Below are positions 34,213 through 42,456 of a DNA stretch of 52,847 bases, in pieces (positions within the stretch are counted from its first letter, which is position 1; every line of letters begins with the position of its first letter). Source of the stretch: Chloroflexota bacterium (GTDB taxonomy: Bacteria; Chloroflexota; UBA6077; FW602-bin22; JAMCYS01); the NCBI GenBank assembly GCA_023473795.1, contig JAMCYS010000088.1, positions 1-52,847 on the forward strand, read 5' to 3'. Both the position numbers and the translations under genes were made by a program. The notes under the pieces were generated by a model. It was not told the origin of the DNA. It did no database searches and saw nothing but the letters and a program-made list of their open reading frames with translations.

Positions 34213-35172
34213 CTAGGATGCCTTCTTGCCGCCGAGCCGAATTCGCGGGTCGAAGAAGGCGTACGATATATCAATTATCAGGTTGAGCAACACGAACACG
34301 GCGACGAAGAGGATCAGCGACCCCTGCACGACCGTGTAATCGCGGCTGGAGATACCCTGCATGATCAGCCGGCCCATCCCCGGCCAGGTGAAGACCGACT
34401 CCACCACGACCGCGCCACCCAGCATGTAGCCAAACTGGATGCCGACAATGGTGATGACCGGGATGAGGGCGTTGCGCAGAGCGTGGCTGGTGATAACGAC
34501 TCGCTCGCGCAGGCCTTTGGCGCGGGCGGTGCGTATGTAATCCTCGCCCAGCACCTCCAGCATCGAGGCCCGAGTGAAGCGAGCGACCGTGGCGCTGGCG
34601 AACAGTGCCAAGGTGAAGGCCGGCATGATCAGCGATTTCCACGCAACGCCGGGGTTGGAAAGGAACTCGACCCGGTTCCCCGGGGGCAGCCAGCCCAGCT
34701 GCAACGCGAAGAAAATGATCAGCAGGATGCCGAGCCAGAAGTTGGGCACGGACATAACTATGGCACAATAGGCCGAAACCACGAAGTCGGGCCAGCGTCT
34801 CTGATACAGCGCCGCCATAAGGCCAAAGGAGATGCCGATAACGATCTCCAGCAGCACTGCCGAGAGTGCGAGCTCTAAGGTGGCAGGCACCCTCTGGCTG
34901 ATCAACTCGCCCACCGGGTACTTGGAGGTGTAGGACTGGCCGAAGTCTAGGCGCACGATGTGCTCCGCCCAGACCAGATACTGCACCGGCCAGGGCTGGT
35001 CGAGCCCCATGTCCGCGCGCACGGCCGCCAGCGTCTCGGGGGTCGCATCGGGCCCAGCGTAGACAAGGGCGGGGTCACCGGGGATTGAGTGCAGGATGAC
35101 GAAAATCAATATCGAGGCCAGAATCAGCACTGGGATCAGCTGAAGAAGCCTCTTGATTAGATACGCGCCCAT
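34213..35172 (-). CDS. Peptide-type ABC permease, DppB-like (system D)
   Basis: 319 residues from ATG 35172, preceded by GGAGGGG; a GTG seven codons upstream (35193) is less well placed. Features are YLIKRLLQLIPVLILAS, HSIPGDPALVYAG, GLDQPWPVQY, EAA loop TARAKGLRE and ending FFDPRIRLGGKKAS. First gene of operon D (DppB, DppC, beta-hydroxyacid dehydrogenase, binding protein, two SDRs). It has its own promoter at 35377-35405 with an operator like that of operon C. Confidence 0.92.
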   Translation of the reverse strand: MGAYLIKRLLQLIPVLILASILIFVILHSIPGDPALVYAGPDATPETLAAVRADMGLDQPWPVQYLVWAEHIVRLDFGQSYTSKYPVGELISQRVPATLELALSAVLLEIVIGISFGLMAALYQRRWPDFVVSAYCAIVMSVPNFWLGILLIIFFALQLGWLPPGNRVEFLSNPGVAWKSLIMPAFTLALFASATVARFTRASMLEVLGEDYIRTARAKGLRERVVITSHALRNALIPVITIVGIQFGYMLGGAVVVESVFTWPGMGRLIMQGISSRDYTVVQGSLILFVAVFVLLNLIIDISYAFFDPRIRLGGKKAS

Positions 35173-35352
35173 CGACCCCTCCGCTGGGGGCACGGCCCGC
35201 CTCGCGCCCCGGGGATGGCCGTCCCGAGGACGGCCCCGACTAAGAGCGATCTGGCCTCGTCACACCTTCGCCGCTTCCCTGCGACTAAGCGGGTCGGCCT
35301 TGATCCGCTCCCCGGCCGAACTGGCGGCGCCAGCGCCGCCCGCCAGACCGAA

Positions 35353-35385
35353 GTATCATCATCACCTAGGATGGTCAAGCTAGCA
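35353..35385 (-). promoter_or_regulatory. Candidate operator shared with operon C (copy 2)
   Basis: 27 of 33 bases match 28396-28428. The core on the plus strand is CATC-ACCTAG-GATG (35360-35373), placed over the expected start of transcription. Confidence 0.55.
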
Positions 35386-35405
35386 CAGGCTAGCAGTCGT
35401 GTCAA
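35377..35405 (-). promoter_or_regulatory. Promoter of operon D
   Basis: TTGACA (35400-35405), 17-base spacer ending TGC, then TAGCTT (35377-35382). Confidence 0.55.
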
Positions 35406-35416
35406 TTGGCGCCAGG

Positions 35417-35475
35417 CGAGTGATGAGTGATGGGTGCGGCAGGAACGTAGGCCCCGCCTCATCACTCATCACTCG
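35417..35475. repeat. CGAGTGATGAGTGATG hairpin
   Basis: Perfect 16-base arms (35417-35432 and 35460-35475) with a 27-base loop, plus further ACTCGTTACTCATTACTCG units to 35489. It lies just after the stop of the second phosphodiesterase and just upstream of the operon D promoter. Confidence 0.55.
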
Positions 35476-35490
35476 TTACTCATTACTCGC

Positions 35491-37503
35491 TTAGCACATC
35501 GGCGCGCGGTCGAGCGACTTGCGCATCTTCTCGTAGCGTCGCTGGATCGACTCGCACTCGTGCTTCTTCAGGTCCGGGTCTTCCAGCGCCTGGTAGACGA
35601 TCGCGCCCTCGCACTGCGCTGGCACCGGCAGGTCGGCCAGGTAGCACAGGGTCGGCACGACGTCGTGCAGCCAGATGGTGCGCTTGATCACCTCACCTTG
35701 CTTCACGCCGGGGCCGCTTAGGATGAACAAGGAGCGCACGTCGCCGATCTTGCCCATCTGCGCCGTCGGGATCACGCCGCCGTGCGGACCCATGAAGTCC
35801 TCGGCCGCCGCGTAGACCACGTCGCCGCAATACTCGCCGCCCATGTAGATATTGCGCGCGTCCTTCTTGGTGAACGCCCAGGCGATCGGCTTCAACCCCG
35901 ACTCCGGGTCGGTGTAGTTGTAGAGAGCCTGGATGATCCGCGTCTGGACCTTCTCGTAGTCCTCGGGCTCCACGCAGCCCCGCGGGTCGCGCCCCTTCAG
36001 GTTGATGTAGATGTGGCAGGAACGCTGCGGGATCGCCTTGGTCTTGCTCCAGTCCAGGTCGCCGAACTCCTTGAACTTGCCCTCCAGCATGCCCGTCGCC
36101 TTGGCCTCGGTCCGCTCCCAGGCGAAGGTGCCGGAGAACTCTTCTTCTTCCGCGACCTTCTTGAACTCCACCAGACCGGCGTCCTTGAGGATGTCGCCCA
36201 CGTAGAACTTGTAGCCGGTCGGCTTGGCGCCGTGGTCGCTCGTCAGCAGGAAGACCGTCTCGTCGGGATCGGCCGCCGAGGTGATGCGATCGATCACTTT
36301 GTCCAGGTGCTCATAGGAGCGCCGCTCGGCCCATAGATAGAGGTCGATCTCCTCCTGGCCGATGTCCTGCCCCACGGCCGGGTCCGCGCTGTCCAGGAAC
36401 ACGTGGTGGTTCCAGTCCGGCGTGTGGATGTGCATGTAGTATATGTTCCAGTCCTTGTGGGTCAGGAGGTAGTGCGCGGTCTCGGCCAGGTACTCCTCGC
36501 ACATATCGCTGATTTCGCCCAGGGTCTTGACGTCGAACCAGCGCATGCGGAAGCCCATGTATCCGGGGTAGGGCATCGGCAGGCCCTTGAGGGGCACTTC
36601 CTGCGCCAGCTCGGCCGGGAAGTAGAAGCCCTCTAGCGCGCAGAGCGGCGTGCGGTAGAGCGTGAATGTCTCGCCATCGGGCGAGAGTTCGAGCACCTTC
36701 ATGCGGAAGGCGGCTTTCTTCTTCTCACCCGTCTGCAGGGTGAACTCGGCGAAGACGTTGTCGGTCCACTCGCCGACCTTCATATCGGCCAACGCCTGCG
36801 CGGCGTCCTTGGTTTCGCTGATGATGACCCTGTCAAAGCCCTTGCTCTCACTGTCGAGGAGCAGGGCGTACCAGGACTTGTCCTTCAGTTTGTCGCGCTG
36901 GCGGCGATACTCCAACTGCAGCTCGGTCTCCAGCATCTTCTTGGCCGCCGGGGCGTTCTCCCACTTCTTGGCCGGCTGGAGGTCGACGTCGCTGCCCAGC
37001 ACCTTGATTTCGGTCGTCCACAGCTGGTCGTAGGCCAGCGTGGTCAGGAAGCCTTCCTCGCCCTGCTTGACCTCGGGCGTGCGCCACTCGTTGGGGCCCA
37101 GGCCCGCGCCGGCGACGGTGATGCCCTCCTTCATCCGCGGCGGCCAGGAGGTAGGGTAGTTGACGACGATGGCCTTCTTGCCTTCCTTCTCGGCCGCTTC
37201 CCAGATGAACTCGGCGTGCACGGCCTCGCTGCTGAAGCCCTGGCGAATGTCGTCCAGCTCGGTGCCCGGCACGTGGTAGTTGAAACACGACAGCTCGTGC
37301 GTGATATTGGTGGCGCCAGTGGCTAGCGTCGCCCAGTTCGGCGGCGTGATGGTGGGGAAGTTCGGCAGGCAGTTCTCCCCGTACACGCCGTTGTCCAGCA
37401 ACTGCTTCACCTTTGGCATATAGCCCTCTTGGGCGTACTTGTAGACCAAAGGCGAGATGATGCAGTCCAGACCGATAACCATTACCTTCTTCGCTTTGCC
37501 CAT
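35491..37503 (-). CDS. Alkaline-phosphatase-superfamily phosphodiesterase (paralogue 2)
   Basis: 670 residues, the same family as the 21942 and 47757 proteins and likewise without a signal peptide. Asp13 (VMVIGLD), nucleophile Thr53 in PTITPPNW, Asp and His in DWNHH, SDHGAK and PHGG are the expected catalytic and metal positions. It is the most divergent of the three: TGATNITHELS replaces the TGAW..THG block, and a longer mid-region rich in Lys and Glu is inserted. It ends DRAPMC. ATG with AAGGAG. It follows the carbohydrate-type binding proteins, so here the partner importer is of a different class than for the other two. Confidence 0.9.
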   Translation of the reverse strand: MGKAKKVMVIGLDCIISPLVYKYAQEGYMPKVKQLLDNGVYGENCLPNFPTITPPNWATLATGATNITHELSCFNYHVPGTELDDIRQGFSSEAVHAEFIWEAAEKEGKKAIVVNYPTSWPPRMKEGITVAGAGLGPNEWRTPEVKQGEEGFLTTLAYDQLWTTEIKVLGSDVDLQPAKKWENAPAAKKMLETELQLEYRRQRDKLKDKSWYALLLDSESKGFDRVIISETKDAAQALADMKVGEWTDNVFAEFTLQTGEKKKAAFRMKVLELSPDGETFTLYRTPLCALEGFYFPAELAQEVPLKGLPMPYPGYMGFRMRWFDVKTLGEISDMCEEYLAETAHYLLTHKDWNIYYMHIHTPDWNHHVFLDSADPAVGQDIGQEEIDLYLWAERRSYEHLDKVIDRITSAADPDETVFLLTSDHGAKPTGYKFYVGDILKDAGLVEFKKVAEEEEFSGTFAWERTEAKATGMLEGKFKEFGDLDWSKTKAIPQRSCHIYINLKGRDPRGCVEPEDYEKVQTRIIQALYNYTDPESGLKPIAWAFTKKDARNIYMGGEYCGDVVYAAAEDFMGPHGGVIPTAQMGKIGDVRSLFILSGPGVKQGEVIKRTIWLHDVVPTLCYLADLPVPAQCEGAIVYQALEDPDLKKHECESIQRRYEKMRKSLDRAPMC

Positions 37504-37536
37504 AACCTGCTCCTTGTGCTCCTTTTCGCGTCCCCG

Positions 37537-37571
37537 CCCACCCCCTTCCCGGCGAACGGGAAGGGGGTGGG
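37537..37571 (-). terminator. Perfect hairpin before the second phosphodiesterase
   Basis: CCCACCCCCTTCCC (37537-37550) and GGGAAGGGGGTGGG (37558-37571) around 7 bases, in the gap after the binding protein at 37586. No T tract; probably attenuates the downstream gene. Confidence 0.55.
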
Positions 37572-37585
37572 GGGGCAGGGTCGAA

Positions 37586-38989
37586 TTACCGCTTCTGCGC
37601 CCGCTTCAGCTCATCGGCGGCGCGCTTCTCGGCGGCGGCCAAGGCCTCCTTGGCCGTGCTCTTGCCGAGCACCGTCGATTCCCAGGCCTCGCCCAGGATG
37701 ACGTTGACGCCCGTCATCCCCATGACCCCCGGGAACGGCCGGGCGTAGGTCAGCGAGTCGACGTAGGCTTTCGCCGCCGGCTCGTCCTTCAAGTACTTCT
37801 GGTAGATGTCGGTGTCGATCACCGCCTGACTTACCGGCATACCGCCCGTCATCGAGCAGAACGTGGCGTTGCGCTTGGGGTCGTGCCACCAGGCGCACCA
37901 GTCAGCAAAGGCCTTGCCCTTCTCCTTCGCCTTGGTCGCGGAAAGGGTGAAGTAGTTGCCGGCGAACTGGCTGCCCGGCCCCTTCTTCTTGGGCATTTGG
38001 CCGGTGACCGTCTTGAACTTGAAGGTCTGGATGTTGGCCAGCCAGACCGGGTAGAGGTTCACCGCGCCGATCTTGCCGGTGCCGTAGTCGTTCCAGGTGT
38101 CGAGCTGCCCGTACGACTTGACCGGCTGCACCTTGTGCTTCTGAATCAAGTCGGCGGCCCACTGGTAGACCTCTATCGCCTCTGGCGTGTTGAAGGCCGG
38201 CTGTGTTCCGTCCTTGCTGAGCATCTCGACGCCGTTGGACATGAACAGGGACCAGATGGTCTGCGTCGTCACGCCATCGGGCTTGTTGGGCAGCAGGATC
38301 CCCCACTGGCCCTCCGGGCCCTTGGTCATCTTCTGGCTGGCCGTCACCAGCTCATCCCAGGTTTCCGGCACCTTGGCGACGCCCGCCGCGCCCAGCAGGT
38401 CCTTGTTGTAGGCCATAGCGCCGAGGCCGCCGTTCACCGGCACGCCGTAGCGCTTGCCCTCGTAGATTGTGATGCCGTCGTAGTTCTTTAGTTGCGGATT
38501 GGGCAGCTTGACGATGTCGTCCAGGGGCGCCAACACCCCGCCCAACGCCAAGTCGGGCGGCGTCCAGGCGGGCGAGTGGTAGATGTCGGGCGGTTGCCCG
38601 CCCGCCACGGCGGCCATGTACTTGGTAAGGATTTCGCCCGGCCCGATGGCCGTGACTTTGAACTCGATCTCTTGGTTCGCCTTCTGGTACTCGGTGATGT
38701 TCTGCTGGAGTATCTCGAGGTTCTTGCCCGCGAAGTGACTCCACATTTCCAGCGTGACCTTGGTGCCCGCTTTGGCCGGTGCCTGGGTGGCCGCCGCAGC
38801 CGGGGCAGTGGTCGCCGCCACAGTAGCCGCGGGAGCTGCCGGGGCGGTAGTAGCCGCGGGTTTGGGCGCTGTCGTGGGCGGTGGCGCCGCCGTTGGGGCG
38901 CAGGCGACCAGCAGCGCCGCCGAGCCAGTCAGGCCCGCCACTCGGAGGAATTGTCGCCGGGATAGTGCATGTCGCCAGAGTTCGGCCAC
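37586..38989 (-). CDS. Family-1 (carbohydrate-type) ABC substrate-binding lipoprotein, copy 2
   Basis: 467 residues. Twin-arginine motif SRRQFLR (10-16), lipobox LLVAC with Cys30, then an Ala/Pro/Thr linker to about 75. The body starts VTLEMWSHFAGKNLE and has YNKDLLGAAGV, PETWDELV and a C-terminal KAYVDSLTYARPFPG stretch typical of MalE/UgpB-like receptors. GTG start with GGAGGG. It is a paralogue of the gene just upstream (39171): both carry W(S/T)HFAG-NL, MAYNKDL/MCYNKDL and end ADELKRAQKR. Two receptors for one permease pair suggest two ligands. Confidence 0.92.
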   Translation of the reverse strand: MAELWRHALSRRQFLRVAGLTGSAALLVACAPTAAPPPTTAPKPAATTAPAAPAATVAATTAPAAAATQAPAKAGTKVTLEMWSHFAGKNLEILQQNITEYQKANQEIEFKVTAIGPGEILTKYMAAVAGGQPPDIYHSPAWTPPDLALGGVLAPLDDIVKLPNPQLKNYDGITIYEGKRYGVPVNGGLGAMAYNKDLLGAAGVAKVPETWDELVTASQKMTKGPEGQWGILLPNKPDGVTTQTIWSLFMSNGVEMLSKDGTQPAFNTPEAIEVYQWAADLIQKHKVQPVKSYGQLDTWNDYGTGKIGAVNLYPVWLANIQTFKFKTVTGQMPKKKGPGSQFAGNYFTLSATKAKEKGKAFADWCAWWHDPKRNATFCSMTGGMPVSQAVIDTDIYQKYLKDEPAAKAYVDSLTYARPFPGVMGMTGVNVILGEAWESTVLGKSTAKEALAAAEKRAADELKRAQKR

Positions 38990-39117
38990 TTGAGCCCTCC
39001 ACTATCACTTTCTCTTGTGCGTGCCAGATCGGCAACGCCTTCTGCTACCCTACAACCCCGCCGGGCGCTCCGGGGGGCCCAGATACGCACTCGGCCCCTT
39101 TGTCCCGCTCGGCCAAT

Positions 39118-39160
39118 CCCCATCCGCCACCTCCCCGGGCCGGGGAGGTGGCGGATGGGG
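39118..39160 (-). terminator. Perfect 43-base hairpin between the two carbohydrate receptors
   Basis: Arms of 20 bases (39118-39137 and 39141-39160) around a 3-base loop, ten bases after the stop at 39171 on the minus strand. One of the longest perfect hairpins in the window. Confidence 0.65.
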
Positions 39161-39170
39161 TTGGATCGAG

Positions 39171-40499
39171 TTACCGCTTCTGCGCCCGCTTCAGCTCGTC
39201 GGCCGCCTGCTTCTCAGCCTGCGCCAGCGCGTCCTTGGGCGACGCCTTGCCTAGGACCGCCGACTCCCAGGCCGTGGCGATGAGATCGATCACGGCGGCG
39301 GCGCCCAGCACGGCTGGGAACGGCTTGGCGTAGGGGATGCTGTCGACGTAGGCCTTCACCGTGTCGGCCTCGGTCTTCAAGTACTCCTGGAAGATCGGAT
39401 CATCGATCACCTTCTGGCCAACCGGGATGCCGCCCGTGTCCTTGCACCACTGGGCGTTGCGCTTGGGGTCGTACCACCAGGTGATCCAGCGCGAAATGGC
39501 GGCCATCTTCTCTTTGGAGATGGAGGCCGGCGCCGTCCAGTAGTTGCCGGCCAGGTTGGTCCCCGGGCCCTTCAACTTGGGCATCTCGCCGCAGAGCGAC
39601 TTGAACTTGAAGGTGCGGATGTTGCCCAGCCAGACCGGGTAGAGGTTGACCGCGCCGATCTTGCCCGTGCCGTAGTCGTTCCAGGTGTCGTTGTTAGTGA
39701 AGGACTTGACCGGCTGCACCTTGTGCTTCTGCACCAGGTCGGTGCCGTACTGGAAGGCCGCCAAGCCGGCTTCGTTGTTGAAGGCGGGCGCCGTGCCGTC
39801 CGGCGAAAGGATCTCGGTGCCGGCCGAGCTGAAGAAGGAGACGATAGTCTGCATCGTCGCCGTGCCGCCCGGCTTGTTCGGCAGCTCGATGCCCCACTGG
39901 TTATCGCTCGCCTTGGTCATCTTCTGGGCGGCCGCCAGCAGTTCGTCCCAGGTGCCGGGCGCCTTGGTGACGCCGGCCGCGGCCATCAAGTCCTTGTTGT
40001 AGCACATGGCGCCCAGGCCGCCGTTGAGCGGCAGGCCGTAGCGCACGCCGTTGAAGACAGTGATGCCATCGAAGTTCTTGAAGAGCTCGAGCGGCAACTT
40101 GACATCGCTCAGTGGCACCAGCATGCCGCCCAGGGCCATGTCGGGCGGTGTCCAGCCCGGCGCGTGGAAGATATCCGGCGGGGCGCCGCCCGCCGCGGCG
40201 GTGATGAACTTCTGGTTGATCTCGCCCGCCCCGATGGAGGTAACCTTGAACTCGGTATCCGCGTTGTCCTTCTGGTACTCAGCCATCAGCTTGTTCATGA
40301 AGTCCAGGTTAGCGCCCGCGAAGTGGGTCCAGACCTCCAGTGTCACCTTGCCGGCCGGCTTGCCCGGAGCCTGCGTGGCCCCCGCCGGGGCCGTAGTAGC
40401 GGCCGGGGCAGCCGCCGGGGAGCAGGCCGCCAGGCCCAGCAGGCCGGCGCCCGCCGCCGCCAATTTCAGAAAGTCGCGCCGCGTTGTCGCTTGCCTCAT
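39171..40499 (-). CDS. Family-1 (carbohydrate-type) ABC substrate-binding lipoprotein, copy 1
   Basis: 442 residues from ATG 40499 with GGAGGAGAGAGGA; the frame is open upstream to 40787 but that part overlaps the permease gene. Twin-arginine motif TRRDFLK (6-12), lipobox LGLAAC with Cys26, and a short Ala/Pro/Thr linker to about 50. Body segments are LEVWTHFAGANL, CYNKDLMAAAGV, PGTWDELL and AVNLYPVWLGNI, and the end is ADELKRAQKR. It follows the two permease genes of the same operon, after a perfect hairpin. Likely ligands are oligosaccharides or glycerol-phosphate-like compounds, by family only. Confidence 0.92.
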   Translation of the reverse strand: MRQATTRRDFLKLAAAGAGLLGLAACSPAAAPAATTAPAGATQAPGKPAGKVTLEVWTHFAGANLDFMNKLMAEYQKDNADTEFKVTSIGAGEINQKFITAAAGGAPPDIFHAPGWTPPDMALGGMLVPLSDVKLPLELFKNFDGITVFNGVRYGLPLNGGLGAMCYNKDLMAAAGVTKAPGTWDELLAAAQKMTKASDNQWGIELPNKPGGTATMQTIVSFFSSAGTEILSPDGTAPAFNNEAGLAAFQYGTDLVQKHKVQPVKSFTNNDTWNDYGTGKIGAVNLYPVWLGNIRTFKFKSLCGEMPKLKGPGTNLAGNYWTAPASISKEKMAAISRWITWWYDPKRNAQWCKDTGGIPVGQKVIDDPIFQEYLKTEADTVKAYVDSIPYAKPFPAVLGAAAVIDLIATAWESAVLGKASPKDALAQAEKQAADELKRAQKR

Positions 40500-40528
40500 T
40501 CCTCTCTCCTCCTTGCAATTATGCCTTT

Positions 40529-40562
40529 GCCGTAGGGGCGAGGCTTGCCTCGCCCCTACGGC
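40529..40562. repeat. Perfect 34-base hairpin between permease and receptor genes
   Basis: Arms of 16 bases (40529-40544 and 40547-40562) around TT. The unit GTAGGGGCGAGGC recurs in degenerate form near 52720. It stands between the MalG-type stop and the receptor start. Confidence 0.65.
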
Positions 40563-40573
40563 CCCTGGAAAGG

Positions 40574-41443
40574 TCAGCCTTTGATCCCGCTCATCACGAT
40601 GCCCTGCACGAAGTAACGCTGCAAGGCCACGTAGAGAATCCCAGTCGGGATGGCCGAGATGGTCACCGCCGCCAGCAGCACGCCCCACTCGATCATCTCC
40701 TGCCCCCGCAGGGCGCTGATCACCAACTGGATCGTGCGCATCTCCGGCGAGGAGACGACGATCAGGGGCCAGAAGAATTCGTTCCACGACTGAGTGAAGG
40801 TGAAGATCGCCAGCGTGGCCAGCGCCGGGCCGGTGAGCGGCAGGAGCACGCTAATCAGGCAACGCAGCCGCCCGCAGCCGTCTATCCGTGCCGCCTCCTC
40901 CAGCTCGAACGGGATCGTTAAGAAGAACTGGCGCATCAGGAAGATGGCAAAGGCCGTCAGCATGCGCGGCACGATCAGGCCCTGGTAGGTGTTCACCCAG
41001 CCCAGCCAGCGCATCAGAATGAACTGAGGGATCATCGTCACCTGGGTGGGGATCATCATCGTCCCCAGCACCAGGAGGAAGACGAAATCGCGCCCTCGAA
41101 AGCGCAGCCGGGCGAAGGCATAGGCGGTAAGGACGGCGAAGACCATGTTGCCTGCCGTCTCTCCGGCGGCCATGATGAAGCTGTTGAGGATACCTCGCGC
41201 CACGGGCTCGCGCGTCCAGGCCAGCACGTAGTTCTCGAAGCGCCACTGCTCCGGCAGAAAGCGGATGGTGGCCGAGAAGATCTCGTTGTTGTCCTTGAAG
41301 GAGGCGAAGACCATCCAGACGTAGGGCAGGAGCGAGAGCACGGTGCCTATGATAAGGAAGAACCAGACCACCATGCCCGGCCCATGTTTGGCCCACCACG
41401 AACGCCCCCGCAGACTGCCCGCCGTCGTCGCTGCTGTTGCCAT
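40574..41443 (-). CDS. Carbohydrate-type ABC permease, MalG/UgpE-like
   Basis: 289 residues with six predicted membrane helices, the first at about 28-50. VWMVFASFKDN follows the first helix, and the EAA loop is EEAARIDGCGRLRCLISVLLP. The ending RYFVQGIVMSGIKG is the hallmark of MalG/UgpE permeases. It is cotranscribed with the MalF-type gene, three bases away, and the ribosome site GGAGGTG overlaps the end of that gene. No ATPase lies in the operon, as is common for systems that share an MsmX/UgpC-type ATPase encoded elsewhere. Confidence 0.94.
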   Translation of the reverse strand: MATAATTAGSLRGRSWWAKHGPGMVVWFFLIIGTVLSLLPYVWMVFASFKDNNEIFSATIRFLPEQWRFENYVLAWTREPVARGILNSFIMAAGETAGNMVFAVLTAYAFARLRFRGRDFVFLLVLGTMMIPTQVTMIPQFILMRWLGWVNTYQGLIVPRMLTAFAIFLMRQFFLTIPFELEEAARIDGCGRLRCLISVLLPLTGPALATLAIFTFTQSWNEFFWPLIVVSSPEMRTIQLVISALRGQEMIEWGVLLAAVTISAIPTGILYVALQRYFVQGIVMSGIKG

Positions 41444-41446
41444 TGC

Positions 41447-42415
41447 CTACACCTCCGCCGCCTTGCCGAGGAAGCGGAACTGGATTAGAGTGAGAGCGAA
41501 GATGATCACGAAAAGGACGTAGCCCACGGCCGAGGCGTAGCCCATTCGGAAGTAGACGAACGCCTGCTTGTACAGGTAGAAAACGATCACGGAGGTAGCC
41601 CCGCCCGGGCCGCCGCCGGTCATCACGTAGACCAGGGCGAAGACCTGGAAGGAGAGGATGATCGTCATCACGAGGACGAAGAACGTGGTCGGCATCAGCA
41701 TCGGCACGGTGATGTGGCGGAAGCGCCCCCACCAGTTGGCGCCGTCGATGGAGGCCGCCTCGTAGTACATCTGGTCGATGCCCTGCAGACCCGCCAGGAA
41801 GACCACCGCGAAGTAGCCGATGTTGCGCCAGGCGGCCGTCATGATCAACCCCGGCAGCGCCCAGTTGCTGTCGGCCAGCCAGCGCGGGCCGATAACGTCG
41901 ACAGCCCGCAGCAACTGGTTGATGAAGCCGTACTCGGGGTCCAGTATCCACAGCCAGACGACGCTGATCGCCACCACCGAGGTCACGGCCGGACTGTAGA
42001 AGATGCCCCGGAAGAGTGTCATGTTGCGAATCTTCTGGTTGAGCAGCACCGCCAGCAGGAAAGAGAAGACAATGACGCAGATGACGATGCCGACCGTGAA
42101 GTAGGTAGTGTTCGCCAGGCACTCGCGAAAGGTGGGGTCGTCCAGCAGCGCCAGGTAGTTGTCCGCCCCAATGAAGGTCATCCGGGGCGACATCATGTTC
42201 CACTCTTGCAGGCTCACCCAGAAGCCGTAGGCCAGAGGGAACCCCGTGAAGATGGCGAAATAAACCATCGCCGGCAGCAGGAACAGCCAGCCGGTGCGCG
42301 CCTCCTCCCGCCGCAACTCGCCCCAGATGCGGGCCAGCAAGCCCTTGCGCGGCGGCGCAGCGGGTGGCAGTACACTTCCCGGGCTGCGGAGCCTCTCGAC
42401 CCTAGTCTGCCCCAT
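41447..42415 (-). CDS. Carbohydrate-type ABC permease, MalF/UgpA-like
   Basis: 322 residues from ATG 42415 with GGGAGAG; the frame extends to 42451 without a better site. Six membrane helices, FPLAYGFWVSLQEWN after the first, EAA loop YEAASIDGANWWGRFRHITVP and a C-terminal IIFALTLIQFRF helix. It forms a channel with the MalG-type gene. It is the second gene of the LacI-headed operon, 41 bases after the regulator. Confidence 0.94.
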   Translation of the reverse strand: MGQTRVERLRSPGSVLPPAAPPRKGLLARIWGELRREEARTGWLFLLPAMVYFAIFTGFPLAYGFWVSLQEWNMMSPRMTFIGADNYLALLDDPTFRECLANTTYFTVGIVICVIVFSFLLAVLLNQKIRNMTLFRGIFYSPAVTSVVAISVVWLWILDPEYGFINQLLRAVDVIGPRWLADSNWALPGLIMTAAWRNIGYFAVVFLAGLQGIDQMYYEAASIDGANWWGRFRHITVPMLMPTTFFVLVMTIILSFQVFALVYVMTGGGPGGATSVIVFYLYKQAFVYFRMGYASAVGYVLFVIIFALTLIQFRFLGKAAEV

Positions 42416-42456
42416 CGCCGACTCTCCCTTGAAGTCCTTTCCCTGGTTCAATCGCC

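Larger units (their letters stand above)
35173..35490. other. Regulatory gap between operon D and the carbohydrate operon
   Basis: No gene. It holds the operon D promoter (35377-35405), the shared operator (35353-35385) and the GAGTGATGA hairpin (35417-35475). The leader from the promoter to ATG 35172 is about 195 bases and shows no clear riboswitch. Confidence 0.5.

Noticed and set aside
35740-35760. Loss of a metal His in phosphodiesterase 2, where GDLH of the paralogues reads GDVR
   Set aside because: The ligand in this family corresponds to the His of the preceding HG (EHG, PHG), which is present in all three; the GDLH His is probably not a ligand.
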